Shown here piece by piece: positions 7,850 through 17,818 of a DNA stretch of 64,000 nucleotides (its first letter is position 1; each line of letters begins with the position of its first letter). This stretch comes from VHCN01 sp964589935 (lineage in GTDB: Bacteria > Verrucomicrobiota > Verrucomicrobiia > Limisphaerales > VHCN01), in contig CAZPVD010000001.1 of the NCBI GenBank assembly GCA_964589935.1, positions 1,051,936 through 1,115,935 of the forward strand. Reading direction: 5' to 3'. The notes beneath the pieces are model-generated. The model worked only from the letters and a program-made list of their open reading frames with translations, did not search any database and had not been told where the DNA came from. The translations under genes were made by a program, and so were the position numbers.

Positions 7850-10228
7850 ATGAAACGAATCATCGTCCTCACAGCGTTCGTCCTCGCGGCTTTCGCGGCG
7901 GGAGCCGTGCAGCCGCAGTTCAGCAACACCAAGCCCACCGGCCTCCAGCGCGGCGCCGAGGGCGAGCTGACCCTCAACGGCAGCCGCCTCGACGACACGC
8001 GGGAAATCATCCTGCTCGACCGCGGCGTGCAGGTCGTGAAGATCGAGCAGATCACGAACAACTTCGTCCGTGTGCGCTTCAAGGTCGCGCCCGACTGCCA
8101 GCTCGGCGAGCAGAAGCTCCGCATCCGCACCGCAACGGGACTTTCCGAGCTGCGCACATTCCTTGTCAGCGCGTATCCGCTCGTCGAGGAAAAGGAGCCG
8201 AACAACACGCCCGACAAGGCGCAGAAAGTCCCCGCCAACTGCACCGTCGAGGGCACGATGCAGAACGAGGACATTGACATGTATCTCATCGAGGCGAAGA
8301 AGGGCCAGCGCATCTCCGCCGAAGTCGAGGGCATGAGGCTCGGACGCACGATGTTCGACCCCTATGTCGCGGTCCTCGACAAAAACGGCAAAGTGCTCAC
8401 CAAGTCGGACGACACCGCGCTGTTCGTGCAGGATTGCTTCGTCACGATGCTCGCGCCTGCGGACGGCGAATACATCATCGAGGTGCGAGAGAGTTCCTAC
8501 GGCGGCGGCGGCAATCCGTATCGTGTCCACATCGGAAACTTCCCGCGTCCGACGGCGGTGTATCCGCCCGGCGGTCAGGCTGGCCAGACACTCGACGTGA
8601 AGTTCATTGGCGACGCCGCGGGCGAAATCAAAAAGACCGTCCAGCTTCCCGCCGAGATTTCGCCGTTCAAGCAGGGCGTGTTTGCCGAGAGCGACGGACT
8701 CACCGCGCCATCGGCGAATCCGATCCGCGTGTCCGAATTTCCAAACGTGCTGGAACAGGAACCGAACGACGACCCGAAGAATGCCACATCCACCGATCTC
8801 GAACTGCCGCTCGCGTTCAACGGCATCATCGAGAAGAAGGGCGACGTGGACTGGTTCCGCTTCAAGGCGAAGAAGGGCCAGACCTTCGACGTGAACGTTT
8901 ATGCGCGCCGCATCCGCTCCCCGCTCGACTCGGTGCTCACGCTGACCGACGAGAAAGGCAACGTCATCGCGAGCAACGACGACTCCGGCGGCGCGGACAG
9001 CTACGTGCGTTTCAACGTGCCCGCCGACGGTTACTACCTCATCAAGATCGTTGATCACCTCGGCAACGGCGGGCCGGATTACACTTATCGCGTTGAAATC
9101 ACGCCCGTGCAGCAGGGCCTCCAGCTCTACATCGCGGACACGGCCCGCTACGACACGCAGTCGCGCAAGTTCATCACCGTCGCGCGCGGCAACCGCTTCG
9201 CGTCACTGCTCACAGTGCGCCGGCAGAACTTCAGCGGCGATCTGGAATTCGCGCCGGAGAATTTTCCTGCTGGCTTGAAGTTCTCCGCCGACACGATGCC
9301 TGCGGGACAGACCGTGGTGCCGGTCGTTGTCGAGGCGGACGCCGCTGCGCCTGTCATTGGCAAGCTCGGCAACATCATTGGCAAGCTGGTTCCGCCGAAG
9401 GATGCGAAGGACTTCAAGGAAGTGAAGGGCGGCTTCTGGCAGAACTACGACCTCGTGCAGAGCGGCAATGACGGCGTGTATTACGCGACCTACGCCGACA
9501 AGCTCGCGGTCACGGTGACGGAGGAGTTGCCGTTCAAGATTCGCATCGAGCAGCCGCAGCAGTCGCTCGCGCAGGCCAGCTCGAAGGACATCAAGGTCAT
9601 CGCCGAGCGCAAGGCGGGCTTCGAGGAGCCGATCACCCTCCAGATGCTCTACAACCCGCCGGGCGTCGGCTCGCAGCCGGACGTCACCATCCCGAAGGAC
9701 GCGACGAGCGCGAGCTACACGCTCAACGCCAACGGCGGCGCGACGATGCGCAAGTGGAAGTTCGCCATCCTCGGCCATGCGACGGTCAACGGCGGCACGG
9801 CCTACGTTTCCACGCAGCTCGCCGATCTCGACATAGCGGAGCCGTATGTGACGGGCAAGTTCGACATGACGAATGTTGTGGTTGGTGGCTCGGTGAAGGT
9901 CGTATGCAAGCTTGATCAGAAGCGGCCGTTTGACGGCAGCGCCGAGGTCACGCTCAACGGCCTGCCGCCGGGCGCGACCGCCAGCCCGGTGATGATGACA
10001 AAGGACACGAAGGAGCTTGTGTTCAACGTGAACACCGCGACGAACGCGCAGAAGGGCGTCGCCCGCACGCTGCTCGCCGCGGCGGTCATCAAGCAGGGCG
10101 GCGAGAACGTCACGCAGACCATCTCGGCCAACGGACAGCTCCGCATCGAGGCGCCGCGCACGCTCGTCGCGTCGGCGCAGCCCGCCCCCAGCACGCCTGG
10201 AAGGAAGAAGAGCGCGGACAAGAAGTAA
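7850..10228 (+). CDS. secreted protein with PPC-type domains
   Basis: 792 residues from the ATG at 7850, which gives a clean signal peptide ('MKRIIVLTAFVLAAFAAGAV'); an upstream TTG at 7829 is less likely. An IPT/TIG-like N-terminal region is followed by two bacterial pre-peptidase C-terminal (PPC) beta-sandwich domains. They are recognisable by 'KEPNNTPDKAQKV' with 'DIDMYLIEAKKGQ', and 'QEPNDDPKNAT' with 'GDVDWFRFKAKKGQ'. The C-terminal 350 residues are beta-rich without a catalytic motif I recognise. Such proteins occur between DUF1501 and DUF1549/1553 genes in related bacteria. It ends in a Lys-rich tail. Confidence 0.85.
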   Translation: MKRIIVLTAFVLAAFAAGAVQPQFSNTKPTGLQRGAEGELTLNGSRLDDTREIILLDRGVQVVKIEQITNNFVRVRFKVAPDCQLGEQKLRIRTATGLSELRTFLVSAYPLVEEKEPNNTPDKAQKVPANCTVEGTMQNEDIDMYLIEAKKGQRISAEVEGMRLGRTMFDPYVAVLDKNGKVLTKSDDTALFVQDCFVTMLAPADGEYIIEVRESSYGGGGNPYRVHIGNFPRPTAVYPPGGQAGQTLDVKFIGDAAGEIKKTVQLPAEISPFKQGVFAESDGLTAPSANPIRVSEFPNVLEQEPNDDPKNATSTDLELPLAFNGIIEKKGDVDWFRFKAKKGQTFDVNVYARRIRSPLDSVLTLTDEKGNVIASNDDSGGADSYVRFNVPADGYYLIKIVDHLGNGGPDYTYRVEITPVQQGLQLYIADTARYDTQSRKFITVARGNRFASLLTVRRQNFSGDLEFAPENFPAGLKFSADTMPAGQTVVPVVVEADAAAPVIGKLGNIIGKLVPPKDAKDFKEVKGGFWQNYDLVQSGNDGVYYATYADKLAVTVTEELPFKIRIEQPQQSLAQASSKDIKVIAERKAGFEEPITLQMLYNPPGVGSQPDVTIPKDATSASYTLNANGGATMRKWKFAILGHATVNGGTAYVSTQLADLDIAEPYVTGKFDMTNVVVGGSVKVVCKLDQKRPFDGSAEVTLNGLPPGATASPVMMTKDTKELVFNVNTATNAQKGVARTLLAAAVIKQGGENVTQTISANGQLRIEAPRTLVASAQPAPSTPGRKKSADKK

Positions 10229-10247
10229 CTTCAACCGAGAGCAAACA

Positions 10248-12698
10248 ATGACCCCGACCATGAATAAATTCCTCGCACTTTCGCTCCTGTGCGCGCCGCT
10301 CGCGGCATTCGCCGCTGCGAAAACACCCGAACTGGTGGACGTGAAGGTCTGGCCCGCCGAGGTCAATCTTTCCACCAAGATGGACCGCCAGTCGCTCGTC
10401 GTGCAGGCGAGTTTCTCGGATTCCACGACGCAGGACGTGACCGAGAAGGCCACCTATGCCTTCGGTGACAAGATGCTTGTGAAATTTGACAAGTGGGTGA
10501 TGACGCCGGTCGCCGATGGCAAGACCGAGCTGACGATCAAGTTCGGCGGCAAGACGCTCACGGTTCCCGTGAAGGTCGAGAAGGCCGGCATCGAGCGGCC
10601 CACCAGCTTCACACTCGATGTGATGCCGGTCTTCACCAAGTCCGGCTGCAATGTCGGCGGCTGCCACGGCGCGGCGCGCGGCAAGGACGGCTTCCGCCTT
10701 TCGCTCTTTGGTTATGATCCCGAGGGTGACTACTACCGCATCACGCGCGAGATGCCGGGACGCCGCGTCAACATCGGGTTGCCCGAGGACAGCCTGCTGC
10801 TTGAGAAGAGCATCGGCGCCGTGCCGCACACCGGCGGCGAGCGTTTCAAAAAGGACAGCGAACTTTACCAGACGGTCGTCCGCTGGCTGAAGGCCGGCGC
10901 GCCGAAGGACCCCGCCAACACGCCGACCGTCGTGGACGTGGACATCAACCCCAAGCAGGCCGTCATCGAGGGCACCGGCAACATCCAACGCCTCAACGTG
11001 CGCGCCGTGTATTCCGACGGCACCACGCGCGACGTGACGACCATCTCCGATTTCCTCACCAACAACGACATGACGGCCAAGGTCAGCCAAGTCGGTGTCA
11101 TCACTGCGGGCACTCGCGGCGAGGCGTTCGTCATGGCGCGCTTCGCAGGCTTCACCGTTGGGGCGCAGATTCTGGTGATTCCGAAGGACGCGAAGCTGGA
11201 CTTCCCGAACGTCGCCGAGAACAATTACGTGGACAAATTCGTCCACGCGAAGCTGAAAAAAATCCGAATCACGCCGAGTGAACTGTGCGATGACGCGACG
11301 TTTGTCCGCCGCGTGCATCTCGACATCATCGGCCTGCTGCCCACGGCCGAGGACACGCGCAAGTTCGCCGCCGATTCCGATCCGAAGAAGCGCGAGAAAC
11401 TCGTGGACACGCTGCTGGCCCGCGACGAGTTCAACGACATCTGGGTGATGAAGTTTGCCGAGCTGCTGCAAATCCGCACGGACAACAACCGCTTCCAATA
11501 CAAGAGCGCGCTGCACTACTACACGTGGCTGCAGGAGCAGTTTGCGCAGAACGTGCCGATGAACGAGCTCGTGCAGTCCCTGCTCGTCTCGAAGGGCGGC
11601 ACGTTCTCGAATCCCGCGGCGAACTTCTACAAGGTTGAGACCGATGTCCTCAAGATGACCGAGAACGTCGCGCAGGTCTTCATGGGCATGCGCATCCAGT
11701 GCGCGCAGTGCCACAATCATCCGTTCGACCGCTGGAAGATGGACGACTATTACAGCTTCGCCGCGTTCTTCTCACAGATCGGCCGCAAGACCGGCGAGGA
11801 CCAGCGCGAAACCATCGTCTTTAATTCCGGCAACGGCGGCGTGCGCCATCCCGTCGGCAATCGCGACATGCAGCCGAAGTTCCTCGGCGGCGCGCAACCG
11901 GAGATCACGAAGGGCGCCGACCGCCGCGAGGTGCTTGCGAAATGGCTGGCTTCGTCGGAGAACCCCTACTTTGCTCGCAACCTCGCGAACATCGTGTGGG
12001 CGCACTTCTTCGGCAAGGGCATCGTGGACCCGGTGGACGACGTCCGCATCAGCAACCCGCCGTCCAACCCGGAGTTGCTGGAGGCGTTGGCCGCCGAGTT
12101 CACGAAGTCCAACTACAACTTTCGCAAGCTCGTGCGCGACATTTGCACGTCGCACACGTATCAGCTCGCGGCGAAGGCAAACGAAACGAACGCGACGGAT
12201 GATCGCAACTTCGCCAAGGCCGGCATCCGCCGCCTCCGCGCCGAGGTGCTGCTCGACTGCATCAACGAAGTGACGACCACGAAGGACAAGTTCCGCGGCC
12301 TGCCCATCGGCGCGCGGGCGGTCGAGATCGTGGACGGCCGCACCTCGACGTTCTTCCTCACGACCTTTGGCCGCGCCTCGCGCGACACGGTCTGCTCGTG
12401 CGAGGTCAAGATGGAGCCGAACCTTTCGCAGGCGCTCCACCTGCTCAACGGCGACACGGTGAACAGCAAAATCTCCAACGGCGGCCTCGTGCGCCAGTTG
12501 CTCAAGGACGGCCGCAATCCGGGCGACGTGATTGACGAGGTTTATTTCCGCTGCCTTTCGCGCCCGCCGACGGCGGACGAAAAGGGCAAGCTCCTCGCGT
12601 TTATCACGGACGCGAAGAACGACCAGGACAAAACCGAGGTGCTCAACGACGTCTTCTGGTCCGTGCTCAACTCGAAGGAGTTCATCTTCAACCATTGA
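10248..12698 (+). CDS. DUF1549/DUF1553 secreted protein with Ig-like repeats
   Basis: 816 residues with a signal peptide ('NKFLALSLLCAPLAAFAAA'). Bacterial Ig-like segments are seen near residues 25-115 and 225-310. Between them is a c-type-cytochrome-like motif 'GCNVGGCHGAARGKDGFRL', with one canonical C-x-x-C-H ('CNVGGCHG' gives C-G-G-C-H only loosely). A DUF1549 region follows with 'MRIQCAQCHNHPFDRW', a true C-A-Q-C-H haem-binding motif, and then a DUF1553 C-terminus ('NPPSNPELLEALAAEF', 'LVRDICTSHTYQ'). The family is characteristic of the PVC group and is presumed periplasmic, perhaps in polymer degradation; the activity is unknown. It lies 19 nt after the PPC gene, so they likely share an operon. 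Confidence 0.88.
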   Translation: MTPTMNKFLALSLLCAPLAAFAAAKTPELVDVKVWPAEVNLSTKMDRQSLVVQASFSDSTTQDVTEKATYAFGDKMLVKFDKWVMTPVADGKTELTIKFGGKTLTVPVKVEKAGIERPTSFTLDVMPVFTKSGCNVGGCHGAARGKDGFRLSLFGYDPEGDYYRITREMPGRRVNIGLPEDSLLLEKSIGAVPHTGGERFKKDSELYQTVVRWLKAGAPKDPANTPTVVDVDINPKQAVIEGTGNIQRLNVRAVYSDGTTRDVTTISDFLTNNDMTAKVSQVGVITAGTRGEAFVMARFAGFTVGAQILVIPKDAKLDFPNVAENNYVDKFVHAKLKKIRITPSELCDDATFVRRVHLDIIGLLPTAEDTRKFAADSDPKKREKLVDTLLARDEFNDIWVMKFAELLQIRTDNNRFQYKSALHYYTWLQEQFAQNVPMNELVQSLLVSKGGTFSNPAANFYKVETDVLKMTENVAQVFMGMRIQCAQCHNHPFDRWKMDDYYSFAAFFSQIGRKTGEDQRETIVFNSGNGGVRHPVGNRDMQPKFLGGAQPEITKGADRREVLAKWLASSENPYFARNLANIVWAHFFGKGIVDPVDDVRISNPPSNPELLEALAAEFTKSNYNFRKLVRDICTSHTYQLAAKANETNATDDRNFAKAGIRRLRAEVLLDCINEVTTTKDKFRGLPIGARAVEIVDGRTSTFFLTTFGRASRDTVCSCEVKMEPNLSQALHLLNGDTVNSKISNGGLVRQLLKDGRNPGDVIDEVYFRCLSRPPTADEKGKLLAFITDAKNDQDKTEVLNDVFWSVLNSKEFIFNH

Positions 12699-12724
12699 CG
12701 CGTTCGCATCCTGAAAGTTGTTTT

Positions 12725-14734
12725 ATGAAAGCAGTTCGTTTGTATGTTGTGTTTGCCGCGGCGGTTGCCTTCGCCGCGACGGCGCAGGCGCAAAAGGTCA
12801 CATACGAAGATCACGTGCTGCCGGTCTTCCGCAACTCGTGCCTCAAGTGCCACAACCCGGAGAAGGCCAAGGCTGATCTCGACCTCTCGACCTTCGCCGC
12901 CGCGCTCAAGGGCGGCAGTTCCGGCGCGGTGATCAAGAGCGGCGACCCCGACGGCTCCAAGCTCGTCAAGTCCATCACGCACGCGGAGGAGCCGAACATG
13001 CCGCCGAACAGCAAGCTTTCGGACAGGGAAATCACCCTCATCAAGTCGTGGATCGCCGGTGGGCTGCTCGAAAATTCCGGCGCAAAAGCCATCGTGATGA
13101 ACAAGCCCAAGGTGGACCTCACCGCCGCGGTTGGCTCCACCGACAAGCCCGACGGCCCGCCGCCGATGCCGGGCGACGTGCTGCTCGAACCGCTCGTCCG
13201 CACCGATCACCCCAGCGCCGCCACCGCGCTCGCCGCCAGCCCGTGGGCGCCGCTCGTCGCCATCGGCGGGCAGCACCAGGTGCTCCTCTTCAACACGGAC
13301 ACGCTTGAACTCGCAGGCGTGCTCGGTTTTCCCGAAGGTAATCCCGTTGACCTCAAGTTCAGCCGCAACGGAAAGCTTCTCATCGCGGGCGGCGGTCGAG
13401 GCAGCAAATCCGGCTTCGCAGTCGTCTGGGATGTCGCGAGCGGCGACCGCATCCTGCAGGTCGGCGACGAAACCGACGTGGCGCTCGCTGCCGACATCTC
13501 GGCGAACCAGCAGTTCATCGCCATCGGCAGCCCCGGCAAGCTGGTGAAGATTTTTTCCACCAAGACCGGCGAACAACTCTTCAAGATGAAGAAGCACACC
13601 GACTGGGTCACCGCCCTTGAGTTCAGCCCCGACAGCAAATACCTCGCGACCGGCGACCGCAGCGGCGGCGTGGTCGTGTGGGAGGCCGACAGCGGCGAGG
13701 AAGTCTATGTGCTCGCAGGCCACAAGGGCGCAATCACTTCCGTCATGTGGCGCAACGCGAATATCCTCATGACCGCAAGCGAGGATGGCTCCGTGCGCAC
13801 ATGGACGATGGACGAGGGCACGCAGGCCCGCAACTCCACGGCCAACAGCGGCGGCGTGCTCGGCGCAAAAATTGCGCGCGACGGCAAGCTCGCCACCTGC
13901 GGGCGCGACAACCAGTTCTCCACTTGGGCTACCGATGGCAGCAAGATCCGCTCCTTCGCCAGCACCAACGACCTGCCCGTGCGCGTCGTTCTCTCGCACG
14001 ACAGTTCCAAACTCATCGGCGTGGATTGGGCCGGCAAGGTGATCGTTTGGAATGCGGACAGCGGCGCGAGCCTCGGCGAAATCTCGCTCAATCCGCCGAC
14101 GGTGGCCGAACAACTCGCCGCCGCGCAGAAGCGCGTCGAGGAACTTCAACAGGCCATCACGAAATCTCCCGAAGCCGTTGCCGCGGCCGAGGCTGAACTC
14201 GCCAAGGCCAAGACGGCACAGACCTCTGCCGCGAAGGGCAATGAAAAGGCGGCTGCCAAGACCGCCGAGGATGCCGACAAAAAACTCGCCGACGCCAAGG
14301 CCGCCTTGTCCGCGGCGGCCAAGGACCTCGCATCTGCGAAGGCGAGCGTTGAGCGGCTCAAGATTGGCCAGTTCTTCACCCAAGTCTATAAGGCACGCGA
14401 AAATTTCACATCGAAGAAAGAGGAGCGCGAGCGTCTGCTCGCCGAGGCCGACGCCGCAAAAGCTGCCGTGAAGAAATTGAACGACGAACTCGCCGCGGCG
14501 AAGAAGGAAAAGGCTTCGACGAAAGAAGAGAAGACCGCGCTCACCGCGAAGATCAAGCGCATCAACGACTCCATCAAGCTCGCCGGCGACAAGGCATCCT
14601 CCAGCAAGTCCGCTGCGGACAAGCTCGCCAAGCAGCTTCCCGTCGAGGAAGCCAAATACAAGAAGCTCAACGCCGAGTATCAGAAGCTCAAGCCTGCCAC
14701 TCCCGCCGCCGCGGTGAAAACCGCCGGCATCTGA
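12725..14734 (+). CDS. c-type cytochrome / WD40 / coiled-coil fusion
   Basis: 669 residues from the ATG at 12725 (signal peptide 'MKAVRLYVVFAAAVAFAATA'). A planctomycete-type cytochrome c domain carries the haem motif C-L-K-C-H ('RNSCLKCHNPEKAKADL') and a distal Met candidate in 'EPNMPPNSKLSD'. A WD40 beta-propeller follows (about 160-460; 'TDWVTALEFSPDSKYLATGD', 'AITSVMWRNANILMTASEDG'). The last 200 residues are a long Ala/Lys/Glu-rich coiled coil. The domain order suggests a periplasmic electron carrier docked on a scaffold. It is the last gene of the DUF1501 cluster, 26 nt after the preceding stop. Confidence 0.88.
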   Translation: MKAVRLYVVFAAAVAFAATAQAQKVTYEDHVLPVFRNSCLKCHNPEKAKADLDLSTFAAALKGGSSGAVIKSGDPDGSKLVKSITHAEEPNMPPNSKLSDREITLIKSWIAGGLLENSGAKAIVMNKPKVDLTAAVGSTDKPDGPPPMPGDVLLEPLVRTDHPSAATALAASPWAPLVAIGGQHQVLLFNTDTLELAGVLGFPEGNPVDLKFSRNGKLLIAGGGRGSKSGFAVVWDVASGDRILQVGDETDVALAADISANQQFIAIGSPGKLVKIFSTKTGEQLFKMKKHTDWVTALEFSPDSKYLATGDRSGGVVVWEADSGEEVYVLAGHKGAITSVMWRNANILMTASEDGSVRTWTMDEGTQARNSTANSGGVLGAKIARDGKLATCGRDNQFSTWATDGSKIRSFASTNDLPVRVVLSHDSSKLIGVDWAGKVIVWNADSGASLGEISLNPPTVAEQLAAAQKRVEELQQAITKSPEAVAAAEAELAKAKTAQTSAAKGNEKAAAKTAEDADKKLADAKAALSAAAKDLASAKASVERLKIGQFFTQVYKARENFTSKKEERERLLAEADAAKAAVKKLNDELAAAKKEKASTKEEKTALTAKIKRINDSIKLAGDKASSSKSAADKLAKQLPVEEAKYKKLNAEYQKLKPATPAAAVKTAGI

Positions 14735-14860
14735 GTTGGATCACCTCTTATCACGCCCGCACGTCGAGAAACACGCGATTTCTGTTGCGACTGGCATTCG
14801 ATTCAGGCGCGTGGATTCCTATTTGCATTCGGCATCCTCTTTCCCTAGCCTTCGCCCCGC

Positions 14861-16390
14861 ATGAAAATTGATTCTCTGACCATTCGCACCATGACACGCT
14901 CCACTTTGCTTTCATTTGCGCTGGCCGCGCTGGTTCTGCCCGCGTCCGCGCAGCAGTCCGAAATCAAGACCCTCACCGAGCGCGCCGAGAAAGGCGACGC
15001 CAAGGCGCAGCTCGCGCTGGGTGTGATGTATTACGTGGGTCAGGGGACCTTGCAGCATTTTCCCGAGGCGGCCAAGTGGTTCCGCAAGGCCGCCGAGGCC
15101 GGCGACGCGCTGGCTCAGAAAAATCTTGCCACGATGTATCAGCAGGGCCAGGGCGTGAAGCAGGACCTCGTCGAGGCGGGCAAGTGGTATCGCAAGGCCG
15201 CCGAGCAGGGCAACGCGCAGGCGCAGAACGAGCTCGGTTGGATGCTTGCCACGGGCCAGGGCGTGAAGGAAAGCCAGACCGAGGCGACGCAGTGGTTCCG
15301 CAAGGCGGCGGACCAGAATTTCACCGTGGCTCAGAAGAATCTCGCGGTGCTGCTGCTGCGCGGTTCCGGCACCGAGCCGAACTACGCCGAGGCGGCGAAG
15401 TGGTTCCGCAAGGCCGCCGAGGGCGGCAACGCGCAGGCGCAGAACGAGCTGGGCGTGCTCTACGCCGGCGGCAAGGGCGTCGCGCAGGACAACAAGGAGG
15501 CGGCGAAGTGGTTCAAGGCCGCCGCCGATCAGGGCGACGCGACGGCGACGAAGAATCTCGCCATCCTGCTTTCGGGCGCGCAGGGCGTGGGCAAGGATGA
15601 CGCGGAGGCGTTCAGACTTTTCAAGCAGTCGGCGGAGAAGGGCAACCCGCAGGCGCTGTATTATCTCGGCCAGGCTTACTTCAACGGGCGCGGCGTCGAG
15701 AAGAACGAGGCCGAGGCGATGAAGTATTACAAGCAGGCCGCAGAGGCGGGCGAAGTCAACGCGATGAACGAACTCGGCTGGCTTTATGAAAACGGCAAGG
15801 GCGGCCTCAAAGCCGACGCCGCCGAGGCCGTGAAGTGGTATCGTTCCGCCGCCGACGCGGGCCTCACGCTCTCGCAGTTCAACCTCGGCATCCTTTACGC
15901 AACCGGCAAGGGCGTGAAGCAGGACGACGCCGAGGCGCTCAAGTATTTCAAGATGGCCGCCACGGCGGGCAACGTCCGCGCGCAAGCCGAGGTCGGACGC
16001 CTCTATCTCGCCGGCGCGGGCGGCGTGAAGAAGGACGTCGTTGAGGCGAAGAAGTTCCTCCTGCTTGCCGCCGAGCAGGGCCTTGACGGCGCGATGGACA
16101 ACCTCGGCGTGCTGCTCGCCGACGACAAGGGCGGCGCGAAACCTGACTACATCGAGGCCTACAAGTGGTTCAACATTGCCGCCGCCGTCGGCAACACCAA
16201 CGCCGTCCGCAACCGCGATGCCGTCGCCGCGCGCCTCAAGACCGACGACCTCAACGAGGCGCAGAAGCGCGCGAAGGAATACTACGACACACATTTCAGC
16301 GGTGCCGCGCCCACGCCCGCGCCGGATGCGAATAAGCCCGCCGAGGCAAAGGCGCCGTCCGCGAAAGAGAAAGCCTCGAAGAAGAAGTAA
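14861..16390 (+). CDS. secreted Sel1-repeat protein
   Basis: 509 residues. A signal peptide is present with either the ATG at 14861 or the one at 14891 ('MTRSTLLSFALAALVLPASA'). About eleven Sel1 repeats fill residues 40-460 and are unusually regular ('EAAKWFRKAAEAG', 'EAGKWYRKAAEQG', 'EAYKWFNIAAAVG'). The C-terminal 35 residues are Pro/Ala/Lys-rich. Sel1 repeats form an alpha-solenoid that mediates protein interactions; no enzyme domain is visible. It is followed by a strong terminator at 16410, so it is probably monocistronic. Confidence 0.88.
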   Translation: MKIDSLTIRTMTRSTLLSFALAALVLPASAQQSEIKTLTERAEKGDAKAQLALGVMYYVGQGTLQHFPEAAKWFRKAAEAGDALAQKNLATMYQQGQGVKQDLVEAGKWYRKAAEQGNAQAQNELGWMLATGQGVKESQTEATQWFRKAADQNFTVAQKNLAVLLLRGSGTEPNYAEAAKWFRKAAEGGNAQAQNELGVLYAGGKGVAQDNKEAAKWFKAAADQGDATATKNLAILLSGAQGVGKDDAEAFRLFKQSAEKGNPQALYYLGQAYFNGRGVEKNEAEAMKYYKQAAEAGEVNAMNELGWLYENGKGGLKADAAEAVKWYRSAADAGLTLSQFNLGILYATGKGVKQDDAEALKYFKMAATAGNVRAQAEVGRLYLAGAGGVKKDVVEAKKFLLLAAEQGLDGAMDNLGVLLADDKGGAKPDYIEAYKWFNIAAAVGNTNAVRNRDAVAARLKTDDLNEAQKRAKEYYDTHFSGAAPTPAPDANKPAEAKAPSAKEKASKKK

Positions 16391-16409
16391 TCTTCGCGAT
16401 TTGATTTCA

Positions 16410-16444
16410 CCGCGCCGGGCGTTTTGCGTCCGGCGCGGTTTTTC
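16410..16444 (+). terminator. rho-independent terminator
   Basis: Perfect 9-bp GC-rich stem CCGCGCCGG / CCGGCGCGG (16410-16418 with 16430-16438) around an 11-nt loop, followed by a run of T. It lies 20 nt after the Sel1 gene stop and before the glycosyltransferase start at 16496. Confidence 0.8.
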
Positions 16445-16495
16445 TTTGTCTCGGCCTGTTTCGCCGCTATAAACGGCACAGAAAATTCCCGTTTC

Positions 16496-17653
16496 ATGCG
16501 CGTTCTCATTCCCACCGTCACCGCTGGCGCGGGCCACTTGCAGGCCGCGGCGGCCATCGAGGAGGCGTGGCGTGCCGCGTATCCCGGCGACACCGTCGAG
16601 CGCGTGGACGTGCTGGACTTCGTCTCGCCGCTCTACCGCAAGCTCTACTCCGAGGGCTACGTGAAGGTCATCGAGCGCGCGCCGGAACTCTACGCCTTCG
16701 CCTTCAAGAAGACGGACAACCCCGCACTGCTCAAGAAGCTCACTCGCGTCCGTCGCAGCTTAGCGCAGCGCTCCACGGCGAAGTTCGTGAAACACCTCAA
16801 GGCCTTCCGGCCCGACGCGGTCGTGTGCCCGCACTTCCTGCCGCTGGAAATCCTTGGCGGCGTGAAGGCCAAGACGCCGGGCTTCGATCCCTTCACCGTC
16901 TGCGTCGTCACCGACTTCGAGGCGCACGCGCTGTGGATGGAGCCGGGCGTGGAACTCTACTGCGTCGCGTCCGAGGAGACGAAGGGCCGCCTCGTTGCGC
17001 GCGGCGTGCCGCCGGAGCGCGTCGTCGTCACCGGCATCCCGATTGCCGCGAAGTTCTCCGCGAAGCCCGACGCGCGCGCCGTGCGCAAGCAATTTGGCCT
17101 GCGCGATGATCTGCCCGTGCTGCTCGTGTTGAGCGGCGGCTTCGGCATGGGGCCGGTCGCGGAAATCCTCGGCGAACTCGACAAGCTCAAGACGCCCGTG
17201 CAGACGCTCGTCGTTGCCGGCCGCAACGAGAAGCTCAAGCGCGAGCTGGCCGCGACGAGCCGGCGTCATCCCACGCACGTGCTCGGTTTCGTGACGAACA
17301 TGCACGAGCTGATGGCGGTGGCCGACCTCATCATCACCAAGCCCGGCGGCCTCACCACGTCCGAGGCGCTCGCGCTGGGCCGGCCGCTCTTCATCCTCAA
17401 TCCCATTCCCGGCCAGGAGGCGGCGAACAGCGACTTCCTGCTCGGCCACGGCGCGGCGGCGAAGGCGAACCGCGTCGAAGACCTGCCGTTCCGGCTCGAA
17501 CAACTGCTCGGCTCGCGCGACCTCGCGAAGATGGCCCGCGCCGCGAAGGCCCTCGGCAAACCCGCCGCCGCACTCGCCGTGTGCGATGAAGTCGCGCGCC
17601 GCGTCGCTGAGCGGCAGGGCATGGCGGGCTTGGCGCATCGCGAAATTAACTAA
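16496..17653 (+). CDS. MGDG synthase-like glycosyltransferase (GT28)
   Basis: 385 residues from the ATG at 16496; upstream in-frame codons overlap the terminator and are rejected. The N-terminus 'MRVLIPTVTAGAGHLQAAAA' has the G-x-G-H nucleotide-sugar transferase loop. A monogalactosyldiacylglycerol-synthase N-domain follows ('VERVDVLDFVSPLYRKLYSEGY', given in part), and the C-terminal GT28 domain has 'VLLVLSGGFGMGPV', 'VLGFVTNMHELMAVADLIIT' and 'KPGGLTTSEALALGRP'. The family transfers sugars from UDP-sugars to diacylglycerol or related lipids at the membrane. Donor and acceptor cannot be read from the sequence, so a glycolipid role is inferred. MurG-like function is less likely given the N-domain. 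Confidence 0.85.
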   Translation: MRVLIPTVTAGAGHLQAAAAIEEAWRAAYPGDTVERVDVLDFVSPLYRKLYSEGYVKVIERAPELYAFAFKKTDNPALLKKLTRVRRSLAQRSTAKFVKHLKAFRPDAVVCPHFLPLEILGGVKAKTPGFDPFTVCVVTDFEAHALWMEPGVELYCVASEETKGRLVARGVPPERVVVTGIPIAAKFSAKPDARAVRKQFGLRDDLPVLLVLSGGFGMGPVAEILGELDKLKTPVQTLVVAGRNEKLKRELAATSRRHPTHVLGFVTNMHELMAVADLIITKPGGLTTSEALALGRPLFILNPIPGQEAANSDFLLGHGAAAKANRVEDLPFRLEQLLGSRDLAKMARAAKALGKPAAALAVCDEVARRVAERQGMAGLAHREIN

Positions 17654-17818
17654 GCGACTGCGAAAGCGGTTTGAGGCGAATGCGTGGCGAAAGCAATAAG
17701 CAGCATCACACGGTTGGCTTTAGATGGAAAAAAGGTGGAAACGACTGTTGACAGGAACGCGGCAATTTGCATACTCCATCGCGAAGCTGAGAAACAACCA
17801 ACGGAAAGGGAAATATTT

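Noticed and set aside
12542..14383. 613-residue minus-strand frame opposite the cytochrome/WD40 gene
   Set aside because: Shadow frame with low-complexity Arg/Gly/Val composition; the sense gene has haem and WD40 motifs.
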